Shown here: positions 13,006-22,309 of the stretch, piece by piece
How the letters are laid out: every line of letters starts with the position of its first letter
Position numbering within the stretch: position 1 is the first letter of the stretch
The notes under the pieces: model-generated
The model's database searches: none
What the model saw: the letters and a program-made list of their open reading frames with translations, nothing else
What the model was told of the DNA's origin: nothing
Made by a program: the position numbers and the translations under genes
Assembly: GCA_958450365.1 (NCBI GenBank)
Contig: CAUEEP010000245.1
Span: 682,001 to 746,000 of the forward strand
Direction: 5' to 3'
DNA length: 64,000 nt
Origin: Mesorhabditis belari
Taxonomy: Eukaryota > Nematoda > Chromadorea > Rhabditida > Rhabditidae

Positions 13006-14678
13006 AAAGAAATAATGAATGATTTTCAAGAGATTAATTGATCGATGACTCTCCTCTTTTGTTTTGTGTTTATGCCACTGTTAGATGTGTAGCTTTTTTT
13101 CCCCACTTGACAATAAGAATTTATCTAAGCATCGAAATATACAATAATTTACAATTTACACAAAGAAAACCCGTACATAAACCCACGAATATAGTAACCG
13201 ATTTAGAAAAAAAAATGATTGGATGAGGAAGAAGAAGAAGTTTGATGCAAATTGGATAATTTGAATGATCTATAGATCTCTATAGATCTCTATGGATCTC
13301 TATAGATCATTCAAAGCTTACCTATAGATGTCTGTCCAATCCATAGAATGAATTGGATAGAGATCTATAGGGAAGCCTGGGTGTACTGTAGTATTAGAAG
13401 ACAATACATTTGATTGGACTAAGGTTATTGTAACGCTATGATGGCTTTGATAAACTCAATGCGAGCTCATAGTATGACTCAGCACACAGGAAGTTTATAG
13501 CTAGGCCTGTGTAAGGAGCTACACCATGTGTTACTGGATATATCCGGCCATTACAGCCCGTGCTACAAGAGTACAGTATTGCTGGCCATGCTATAGCTAT
13601 ATCTAGGCCAGGGGATACTGTATTTTCTTATAGCTCTTCCAATCCAGGCACCGACCCCTATTTCTCAATCACAACTATAGAACAAAGATTGAAGAATGTT
13701 TCGAGAAGGTTCTCTTTTTTCAAAAGAAATAAAAATTACAGATCTCCTCGAGAAAATCACCCATGGAAACGAGCTTTTCTCAAAAGGAACTGTTTTTTTT
13801 TTCACAAAAATCACTACAATTTCCCAATGGAATTTGATCGCCAAAAAAATCAACATTAAAACAAAATTAGGAAATGAAATATTCGCTGCAAAGAGAATAA
13901 GTAAATTAAAATACTTTGAACTACAAAAAAATGGAATTAGAGATCGGAAGAGGGAAAGTTTGAGCAAAGTTCGATCAAGAAAAGACAACAAAATGGAGAG
14001 GTTAAGGGGGAGTTTGAAGGGCGGATTGTTCAAAGGTTTCAAACGGAGTCTAAGAATGGTATTAAGCATTCAATTCTATCAGCTTGAGTATGTTGAATCA
14101 AGATTTGAATATCAGTACATTGAATCAAGATTTGAAGCCAGTTTTAAGCTCAAACCTTTGAATTGATCACCCTGGGCTACGCTAAACGGTTATAATACAA
14201 ATATTTCAATTTATCAAAAAGAAAACGGGCTACGGTATCGAAGAATTCGCCTATAAGAAATTTGCCCTCATTTATGACTTGGACCGGGTGTTGCGGGACT
14301 TGACGGTCGATCGGATTGATGAGGTCGATCGGTTCGATCGGATCGCAACAAATTCTCGGATGATTGCGAAGTTTTTGGGGTGAAAAGTGGAGTGATTGAG
14401 GTTTTCGTGGTGAAAATTGATGAAGTCGAGTGACTGGATGGAGTCTCCAGAACTTCGCGTACACGCTGGAATTGAAAGATTCGTTTAGATGACTAGTTAT
14501 TAAGATTTAATGATCTGTAAAAGAGCAGTGTATTTATGTCTGTCTTTCTTGGGGATACTGTAGTCTGCCTGTCTGCCTGCCTGCCTGTCTGCCTGTCTGC
14601 CTGTCTGTCTGCCTGTCTGTCTGTCTGTCTGTCTCTACAGTAACCCATTTAACTTGCCGAATAGCTTTTCATAACAAT
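13006..14678. other. interval between convergent genes; no supported gene
   Basis: A palindromic cluster of GATCTATAGATCTC units lies at about 13259-13345. Forward 13696-14166 is open for 156 codons, Lys/Arg/Ser rich, with an overlapping minus frame of similar length; it has no recognisable motif. Forward 14190-14384 is open without ATG and repeats Asp-Arg. Both could be chance or decayed coding sequence. Confidence 0.45.
14556..14638. repeat. (CTGT/CTGC) microsatellite
   Basis: Alternating CTGTCTGC and CTGCCTGC units ending in (CTGT)n, just downstream of the stop of the minus-strand membrane-protein gene. Confidence 0.95.
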
Positions 14679-16336
14679 TCAATAACCAACCGGTCGCCTT
14701 CCCATTCTCATCCATCTCGCTCTTTTCCTCAAATAGGATTTGCAGCGAGAGACCGAGTACATCATCGCTATCTGAAATTATCGTTTAACAAAACCAAAAC
14801 CTTGCACTCACCTGAACTAAAGTGGTAACTGGCAAAGTGAAAAGCATAATTCTCGCATGATCGCTTGAATTCTCTCGGACTGTTTTCTAAAAGAAAAAGA
14901 AATAAGTTTCTGATTGATTTTACAAACCTGATCGGATACAATCTCCCCAACAGCGATCAATGAAGTGATTGTATTCAGAGCGATTAGGAAAAGATGATAA
15001 GCGGAGAATGGGGAAAGGTAGCGAGTCTGGAAATTGATAGGGATTAGAGCTTTTCATAACAATTCAATTGTTATGAAAAGCTGAATTCTGCGACATTTGA
15101 TACGTGCCCTTTGCTATTGGCAATCCAAATTTGAGCCCAAATTTCTTGGTGTTGCGTTGTCTAATTGAAATAGTTTTTGTACCAATCGATAGCGAAAGAC
15201 TTAGCGCATCTAATGATACCAATCATTTATAAATTGAAAAGGCCAACAGGAAGAAATTTGAGCTTAAAGTTAGATTGCTAATGGGTGGAGTGGTTTTCGG
15301 AAAATATATAAACTTACTCGATTGCATCGAATCCCGTAAATGACTAAGAGATGAATGACGGTGCCAGAGATGAGAAAAATGCAGAAACCCATCATTGCGA
15401 TGACGTCAACCGATGGATCGTAGTATTTCCATTGGAAGAATGATAGGCCAAGAATGCTCAACACTATCACGATCAGTGCGCCTAAAATTCAATCTCAAAA
15501 ATCATTGGTTGTAGATTGTACTTTGTATTTTTGCAAACGAATCCTTTCTGGTATACTTTAGAAAGCTAGTATCTTGGGAAAGAATAAGGAATTCGGTGTG
15601 CCAAAGGCGCGCGTTTGTCAGGACACAAAGTACTTGTTGATCAGACTACTGGAGCTCGATTTATTCTCGATCAGACTACTGGAGCTCGATTTATTCTCGA
15701 TCAGACTACTGGAGCTCGATTTATTCTCGATCAGACTACTGGAGCTCGATTTATTCTCGATCAGACTACTGGAGCTCGATTTATTCTCGATCAGACTACT
15801 GGAGCTCGATTTATTCTCGATCAGACTACTGGAGCTCGATTTATTCTCGATCAGACTACTGGAGCTCGATTTATTCTCGATCAGACTACTGGAGCTCGAT
15901 TTATTCTCGATCAGACTACTGGAGCTCGATTTATTCTCGATCAGACTACTGGAGCTCGATTTATTCTCGATCAGACTACTGGAGCTCGATTTATTCTCAA
16001 AATTCCACTAGTACTATTGATTGATGATTCTTTTATTTGTTAATAGATTTGATAATCCTAAACGAACAGATTCACTTTCCCAAATGGAATCCAAGATAAG
16101 CAAGGTTTTAGAATGTTTTTCGTGTCAATTAAACGTCAAGAAAATCTGGGGGATCTGAAAAACCGGCTTAGCTCAGAAATGCTTTGTGTTTTCTATTTAA
16201 AATCATTTCTTCTTTCTATTTTCGATTAGTTCTATTTCTATTTCCCCTCACCTCCAATTCCAGTGATCAGAGCGGCCATTTTACAATGAACAAGCGAGAA
16301 AATATAGAACTCATCGTTGTTCTCCGCGAAATCCAT
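14679..16336 (-). CDS. small four-helix membrane protein, unrecognised family
   Basis: Five phase-consistent exons on the minus strand: 16252-16336, 15318-15481, 14928-15026, 14812-14886, 14679-14771; 171 residues. Four hydrophobic segments: about 22-46 (ending SILGLSFF), 55-78 (MMGFCIFLISGTVIHLLVIY), 90-110 (HLFLIALNTITSLIAV) and 129-146. The C terminus is strongly basic (YLRKRARWMRMGRRPVGY). The topology and size recall nematode-restricted four-TM proteins, but I cannot assign a family. The start is the first ATG after the 3' splice site at 16341/16342; an upstream coding exon is not excluded. Intron 1 contains a 360-bp satellite. Confidence 0.72.
15048..15082. repeat. 17-bp palindrome in an intron
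   Basis: AGCTTTTCATAACAATT, one spacer base, then its exact complement. A single copy of the same arm lies at about 14663-14682, overlapping the stop codon of the same gene. Confidence 0.85.
15639..15998. repeat. perfect 12 x 30 bp satellite
   Basis: Twelve identical 30-bp units (GATCAGACTACTGGAGCTCG plus ATTTATTCTC) in intron 1 of the minus-strand membrane protein. Two forward frames stay open through it (Leu-Leu-Glu-Leu-Asp repeats, or Thr-Thr-Gly-Ala-Arg repeats) because 30 is divisible by three. Confidence 0.97.
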
Positions 16337-16860
16337 ATAAACTAAAAATTTTAGCTAATATTCTGTAAGAAAATAAGATTAAGAAGAGGAAATTGAAAAA
16401 TACTAGAAGAAAATTCTTTGTTTTGAGTCATAAGTGATGAGAGAAGAGAAAAGGCGCGTGTTTTTTGTGTTGCGCGAGATTTCCCTGAGAATTTCTCACA
16501 TTGATTTGTTTTCTTTTAGGCAAAAAAATAGAGAAGAATTGTTTCTTGATGATTTGATGATGAGAAAATGAAAATGTGATGAGAAATGATTGGGAAAAGG
16601 CCAAGGGAAGAGTTCCGGTTGGGGAAACTTTTAGATTTACTGGGTGATGCGTTTGATAGAATATAGTTATGGTAAGAAAGATCAAAAGGGAAAGATAAGC
16701 AAGGTTTTAGAAAGTTTTTCGTGTCAATTAAACGACAAAAAAAACCTGGGGATTTGAAAAGCCGGCTCAGCTCGGGTTCTCAATTTGATATGCTTTGTGT
16801 TTTTTATTTAAAATCGTTTTTCTATTCTTTCTTATTTTCGATTAGTTCTATTTCTTTTCG
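16090..16860. repeat. direct duplication of a roughly 165-bp block
   Basis: 16090-16250 and about 16690-16860 share 'gataagcaaggttttagaa', 'ttcgtgtcaattaaacg', 'ccggct(t/c)agctc' and 'tttcgattagttctatttc' with about 85-90 percent identity by eye. The first copy runs into the first exon of the membrane-protein gene; the second lies upstream of its start. Confidence 0.85.
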
Positions 16861-16863
16861 GTA

Positions 16864-17010
16864 AGTACTTAACTCCCTCTGGAATAAGGGAGATCAAGTA
16901 CATCGTGGTATAATGGTTAGCACGGTTGCCTGGGGAGCGAGGGGTCGTGGGTTCGAGTCATGGCAGTGCGCAGGTTCTTTTGATCTATCCTATTTTCAAC
17001 TAAGTCAAAG
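16864..17010 (+). mobile_element. tRNA-derived SINE, family A copy 1
   Basis: A tRNA-like core at about 16902-16972 has an A-box-like TGGTATAATGGTTAGCACGG and a B-box-like GGTTCGAGTC. The acceptor ends do not pair, so it is not a functional tRNA. The flanking AACTCCCTCTGGA...GGGAG upstream and TTTGATCT...TTTCAACTA downstream recur around 50385-50525, marking a dispersed family. Confidence 0.75.
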
Positions 17011-17267
17011 TAAATTTTGCAATAAAAACATGAACAAAAATCTGTGTCAATATGTTTATTGAGATTTTTCGTTGAATTTGATAAAAGATTTGATTGTTTA
17101 CGGGTTCTAACCGAATAAACAATTTTTCTCGTTACAATTCTGCAAAACAGTAAAAAAACCTTTGCAAAAACTTTTATAAATCACATAATCAGTTAATCAA
17201 TCAATTGAAAGTCGATTAGAAAACAAGGTTTTAAAAAAAGCTATTCGATTTGATCAATTCAATTGAT

Positions 17268-17440
17268 TGATTAATTGATTGATTGATTGATTGATTGACC
17301 AATTGACCAATTGATTGATTGACCAATTGATTGATTGACCAATTGATTGATTGACCAATTGATTGATTGACCAATTGATTGACCAATTGACCAATTGATT
17401 GATTGACCAATTCACCAATTCACCAATTCACCAATTCAAT
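17268..17440. repeat. simple repeat, GATT and GACCAATTGATT units
   Basis: Starts as (ATTG)n, becomes units of GACCAATTGATTGATT, and ends in CACCAATT units. Confidence 0.95.
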
Positions 17441-18035
17441 ACATTAAACAACAAAAGAAAAACGTTAGTCAGTATGAAATGAATTCCGAATATTTGATCT
17501 TTCCTGGCCGGAAATTGGCAAAAGCCCCCGGTGTTTCAACTAATTTTACGAGAAAATACAAAAAATAAACCTCTTTTATTTTCCTCTAATAAGGAAATTT
17601 TAATATTTTAAAAATTTGAAATGAAAGTAAATTTGGAAAATCTTTAAGTAAACATTACTGGTTTTTATATAAATACTTTATTTAGAAAGAAATAAAGTGC
17701 GAAAAAGACACAAAAAAATGTGGCAGATAAAAGATGACAAAGTCACTTAAAATGCAACGAAGTAGCCCTTTTAAAATCAGACACGGTGGAGATCAAAGGC
17801 AACTTGTCGGGAAGGGTATTCCAAACTTTAATCATACGATTTACAAAAAAAAAAGCTCTAGAGGATTTCGAGAAAGAAGATTCGGGATGCAAGATAAAAG
17901 AGCCACGCCTAGTCGCCAAAAGCCTCGAGTTTAGCCGAAAGAGGTTTTGATTTTTTCTTTAAAAAGTGGGTTTTGATGTTTTCCTTTACAATTTTAAAGC
18001 ACTCAACGAAATCTATGATAAGACGGCGCTGTTCT

Positions 18036-18092
18036 AAGGTTTGTTCTAGGCTTTGTTCTAAGGTTTGTTCTAAGGTTTGTTCTAAGGTTTCA
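18036..18092. repeat. 12-bp tandem expansion inside the LINE fragment
   Basis: Five units of GGTTTGTTCTAA or near variants; on the coding (minus) strand they read Leu-Glu-Gln-(Thr/Ser) and expand the conserved LETLEQRR motif in frame. Confidence 0.9.
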
Positions 18093-18212
18093 AGTGAGAA
18101 AAGTTTCAATTTATGTTTATAACTGACGTTAGTGTAGTTAGCAAAATCAATTTTGAATAGTGTTTTTTTCTGAACCTTTTCAATTTTGTCGCTTAGGTAT
18201 TTAGAAATACAG

Positions 18213-18437
18213 TACTGGACAATGAAATATGATATTTGAAAAACGATCGTCACTTTCGCGCCTCTGTAACTCCCTTGTCTTTGAGTTTAAACTATTAGTG
18301 TTATACATTTTCTGAAAGCTCTTTTCAAGGGCTACACAATGGTAATATTAATATTTAGAAATACGGTAAAGACAAGGGAATTACAGACGCGCGAAAGTGA
18401 CGCTCTTTTTTCAAATATGATATTTCATTATCCAGTA
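18213..18437. mobile_element. foldback element inserted in the LINE fragment
   Basis: About 225 bp, inverted repeats of 75-80 bp per side: TACTGGACAATGAAATATG at the left and its near-complement at the right, continuing through 'gtcactttcgcgc' and 'acaagggaattacagacgcg'. TA at both ends suggests a Tc1/mariner-type MITE. It splits the LINE reading frame between ASLIWSTT and YLSDKIEK. Confidence 0.82.
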
Positions 18438-18649
18438 GTGTAGTTGACCAAATTAAAGAAGCATACTCGAGGATCGGGCGAACGTAGATAATAAAGCATT
18501 TCCTATATATATTAATATCTGGTATGCAAATAGATCTATGAATTTTGCCCGCAGAAAAGCCTTCTTCTTGCATAATTTCTTTCTATGTGTTTAGAGAAAT
18601 TTAGAGGAGGTGATTAGATCTATTTGCATACCAGATATTAATATATATA

Positions 18650-19468
18650 TAGAGATTTGTAGAGATTCCTACTCCTAAATCGCGAAGAGATTCATTGTTA
18701 GCTATGGGCTTTATTGCAATTTTATTTTAAGGGGGACTTTTATTTTACCTGTACATTGTACATTACTATAAACATTACTGGTTTGCGTTATTGAAATAAG
18801 TAAACAGTAAATAATAAAGTATAAATGAGTAAAATAAGTATTTTGAAATAAGTAAACATTATGAATTATGAATTTGCCAAGAATGGCAATGGAAAATCTT
18901 TAAGTAAACATTACTGGTTTGCGATTTGAAATTTGATAGAAAAATCCCTATAATCATAAGGTTTTTCGAGGAAAATGAAAGCTTTTCATCGGGTCAATTA
19001 GGGGGTTATTTTAGAGGAGGTGATATGTAGAGATTCCTACTCCTAAATCGCGAAGAGATTCATTGTTAGCTATGGGCTTTATTGCAATTTTATTTTAAGG
19101 GGGACTTTTATTTTACCTGTACATTGTGCATTACTATAAACATTACTGGTTTGCGTTATTGAAATAAGTAAACGATGAATTATGAATTTGCCAAGAATGC
19201 CAGGAAAATCTTTAAGTAAACATTACTGGTTTGCGATTTTAAATTTGAGCAAAAGAGATTTTTCCATACACTCGTCATGATTTTGCAAAAACAGCTCTGG
19301 ATGAGACTTTGACACAAAAAGAACAACTCAATTATGAATTTTCCAATGAAAAATCTTTAAGTAAACATTACTGGTTTGCGATTTGAAATTTGTTAGAAAA
19401 ATCCCTATAATTATAAAGTTTTTCGAGGAAAATGAAAGCTTTTCATCGGGTCAATTAGGGGGTTATTA
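18650..19468. repeat. two interleaved duplicated blocks
   Basis: Block P ('agattcctactcctaaatcg' through 'aaacattactggtttgcgtt') occurs at 18650-18810 and 19023-19172. Block Q ('ctttaagtaaacattactgg' through 'catcgggtcaattagggggt') occurs at 18890-19010 and 19355-19468, with a third partial at about 19200-19240. The order P-Q-P-q-Q suggests tandem duplication of a P-Q unit. All copies carry 'aaacattactggtttgcg', which also starts at 17650. Confidence 0.85.
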
Positions 19469-19934
19469 TTTTTGAGTAATTGAATGGTTGAGGGGAAAGG
19501 AGCATTTTCACGAAACTCTAGTGGTGAACAGCTTTGAATAAGATGGAAGTTGCAGAAAAATCGTTTAGAGTGAATTCAGGTGAAAAGAAATCTTTCGTTG
19601 GAGTGATATTTTGGTACTTTTTAAATTCTACCAATTACCGTAATCTTGTCTCTGATTGTTAGCAAGCTATATACTTTTTTTTTCGGTATTCTTCTCAAAC
19701 TTAGATCAAGCATTGGCTAAAACTAGATGACCAAGCTTGCGGTAGTTTCTGAAAGGTGGCACGTTTTAGAGAGACATACTCTAGGTAAAAAAAAGCTGAA
19801 TGACTGGATAGCTGAATGAGATTCATGAAAATGTGTGCCAAATCTCGTTCTCACACTCGGCTACAAGATTTGTCCGATATTCTGGTAAAATCTGGTATTC
19901 TGTCCGATATTCTGGTAAAATACGTAAAATAAAC

Positions 19935-20211
19935 TACCGTAAATACTGTAATAGTCGCCCACCGCCCTCGTACAGTCGCGTAGTCGCAAAAGTTTTTTAG
20001 TATTTCATTTCATTGCTTTTTTTTTAAAGCGCCCGTACTTTCAAAAAATGCGTTTTTGGTATCAAAAAATAGCTGAAATTCAGCTATTTGTTGATAACTA
20101 AGCGCGCATTGTAGCATAAACCAGTGTCGAGAAAAACGCGTTCAAAGCTAGTCTAAGCGACACCCCACACCGTCATTATGGGGGTGGGGTCCAATCACAG
20201 TATTTACGGTA
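19935..20211. mobile_element. MITE family 1, intact copy
   Basis: 277 bp; left end TACCGTAAATACTGTAAT and right end CACAGTATTTACGGTA. The interior has 'gtacagtcgcgtagtcgc', a central palindrome around 'atagctgaaattcagctat', and 'gtagcataaaccagtgtcg'. No coding potential. Confidence 0.95.
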
Positions 20212-22309
20212 GGTAAGTACACTAAAATAAAGCCAAATCTTTCAATCAAATACTTATTTATCGATTTCGAATCGACATTAAATTCTAAATAGTTTAAAAT
20301 CAGAATTTGCGAAGAAATTTCAATATTCTAGTGAAAAAAAAAGTGAATGAAAGGCGAAAATATCTAATTTTATATATTTGTAGGCGAAGAAAAATCTTTT
20401 CACGTAAACAAGTGATTTGTTTTCGTTGCCGAAAGTGAAGTTCATTGAAAGGGCGATTGGAAAGGGAACATTTTCTCAAAATTGAGACAAATTTTCAAGT
20501 TTTATTGGGATCTCTTTTGAAAAATTTTACCTAACAAGTGACGATTCTCATGGCAAATGGCAAACGGCAAAAAGCGAGCATCAGATCGGGATGTAACTTT
20601 AACACCAAAAAGGACAACTCTATACTTGTTTTCACTCAGAAGTTTCAGAAAAAGTTATAGTTTCATTTTAAAAAAAAAAATCGACAATCAAGAAGCCCAT
20701 CAACCCAAGAGAAGCTAGCTCGTTTTTTTAAAATCTATTTTTTTTATATTTCCAAAAACTACCATACTCAAACTCGCCGTTTCCATTTGATCAGCGCATT
20801 TGATCCATTTGATTTTTGTATCATTCGTTGAGAAATCAACAAGACTCAGTCAATAAGACCAAAATGAAACTGATCGAATGTCAACAATGTCAACAATGTC
20901 AACTGGCAAATTCATTACGGCACATTACGGCTTCTGGTGTCTTTTAGAAATCAAGATATTTAGTGAAACATTAATAAAACTATTGTCATTCCTAAAAAAT
21001 CAAAGATTATCATTATCAAAATGTTGCATATTTCTTTTCAAGAGAAATCAAATATCCAAAAGGAAATTTCGGCCGGAAAATCACCGGAAAAGCAGATGTT
21101 TTAGGCAATGAAAAGCACCTGTTAACCCCACGGGACATTTGCGAAAAAAAATTATTATAAAATGGTTGCTGAAAGTTATTGGCTAATCGAATAAAGGAAA
21201 GAAAAATCTTTGCGGAGAATTGCTTACGTTTTTTGACGGACACAAATTGGATTGTTCGGCTTGTGGACATTTAGAATCATTCCCAGCAAAGAACAAGAAA
21301 TCGAAAAAAAGAAAAAAAGGAGAAATTTTGCCGGAGTGAATTACGTAAAGTTTACACACTTGAAAAGAGTCAGAAGTCGGGTTCCAGGAAAGGAAAAGCT
21401 TTGAAGCAACGAACAGGAAACAGGCTGTACCCGTCATTCTTTCAGATCTCACACCAATTTGCATTTCTTTTGCAAGCTTTGTCTCAATAGACTGAAGTTT
21501 GCTAAAGTGTGCCAGTAACTACAGTGCGAAAACTACAGTAACCTTCTAGGCATCTAAATTATCTACATTTTATTCACGAGTTCACAAAAATGCAAAATAA
21601 CTAGATTAGATGAAAACTGTAAGCAAGAGTACGGTAGTTTTCGAGTAAGATTACGGTAGTTATGGCATGGCTTTACAAATTGTTTATCTAAGTTTCAGAT
21701 CATAAAATTGGAGTTCTAATATTGACATCATTCCAAGATCTTTGCATCAAAAATAACTTCCAAATCAAAGAAAACTAAGTGTTCAAAGATGTTTGAAAAT
21801 TTTAGAAACCCTGATACCTCCCCTTCCTATCCGCTAATCATTTTTTTTGATACCCTAGAGAATTCTCTTAGATAATAATTGCTAAATTTTCATAGCAAGG
21901 TTCAGATCAAAAAGAGGAGACTGTGCCCACGAATTTGCATGTTATTCGTGTGTGCATTGAATTTTCCGAGATCCTTTCTTGCGGTAAATCGCTGAATGGA
22001 GAGGATTATTTTTATAGACGCATCAAAAGGAAGACGATTCATCTTTATTCAGCATAACAAAGGATGAAAACGTTATCCCTTTACAATGCTGTTTTTGCAA
22101 AGAATGAGTGTATTTTATGGTTCGTGCATAGAAATCTTGTGACAAATTCAAAATCTTTATCAATTAAAAAATAATGCGTACCCTACTTAGAACGGCATTC
22201 ATACGAAATATCTTGAGCGTTTCAACGAAAAAAAGCTAAGGTACAGAGAACAATTTACACTCAAGTCCAGTAAGTACTATTCTAACATTTCTACAAATTT
22301 AATACAAAA

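Larger units (their letters stand above)
17743..18573 (-). mobile_element. decayed LINE, C-terminal part of reverse-transcriptase ORF (CR1-like)
   Basis: Minus-strand translation gives motifs of the thumb and C-terminal region of CR1-group non-LTR polyproteins in order: YVRPILEYASLIWS (near 18470), then after an inserted foldback element YLSDKIEKVQKK, LKLFSLETLEQ...RRLIIDFVECFKIV, and after a frameshift near 17930 FVNRMIKVWNTLPDKL and SDFKRATSLHFK, ending at a TGA (17743-17745). The endonuclease and palm are missing. Not functional. Confidence 0.85.
18600..22309. other. repeat-rich interval without a supported gene
   Basis: Contains duplicated blocks (18650-18810 with 19023-19172; 18870-19010 with 19335-19468), inverted arms pairing 18507-18540 with 18617-18650, and one full MITE. 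From about 20.2 to 22.3 kb it is AT-rich with only short overlapping open frames; I see no exon chain there. Confidence 0.6.

Noticed and set aside
13696..14166. 156-codon plus-strand frame as a gene
   Set aside because: An overlapping minus frame of similar length exists, there are no motifs or splice context, and the composition is that of AT-rich noncoding DNA.
15574..16043. Two 140-codon repeat proteins on the plus strand
   Set aside because: Both frames come from the 12 x 30 bp satellite inside an intron of the minus-strand gene.
16902..16972. Functional tRNA gene on the plus strand
   Set aside because: The acceptor ends are not complementary and the flanks recur near 50.4 kb, so it is a SINE.
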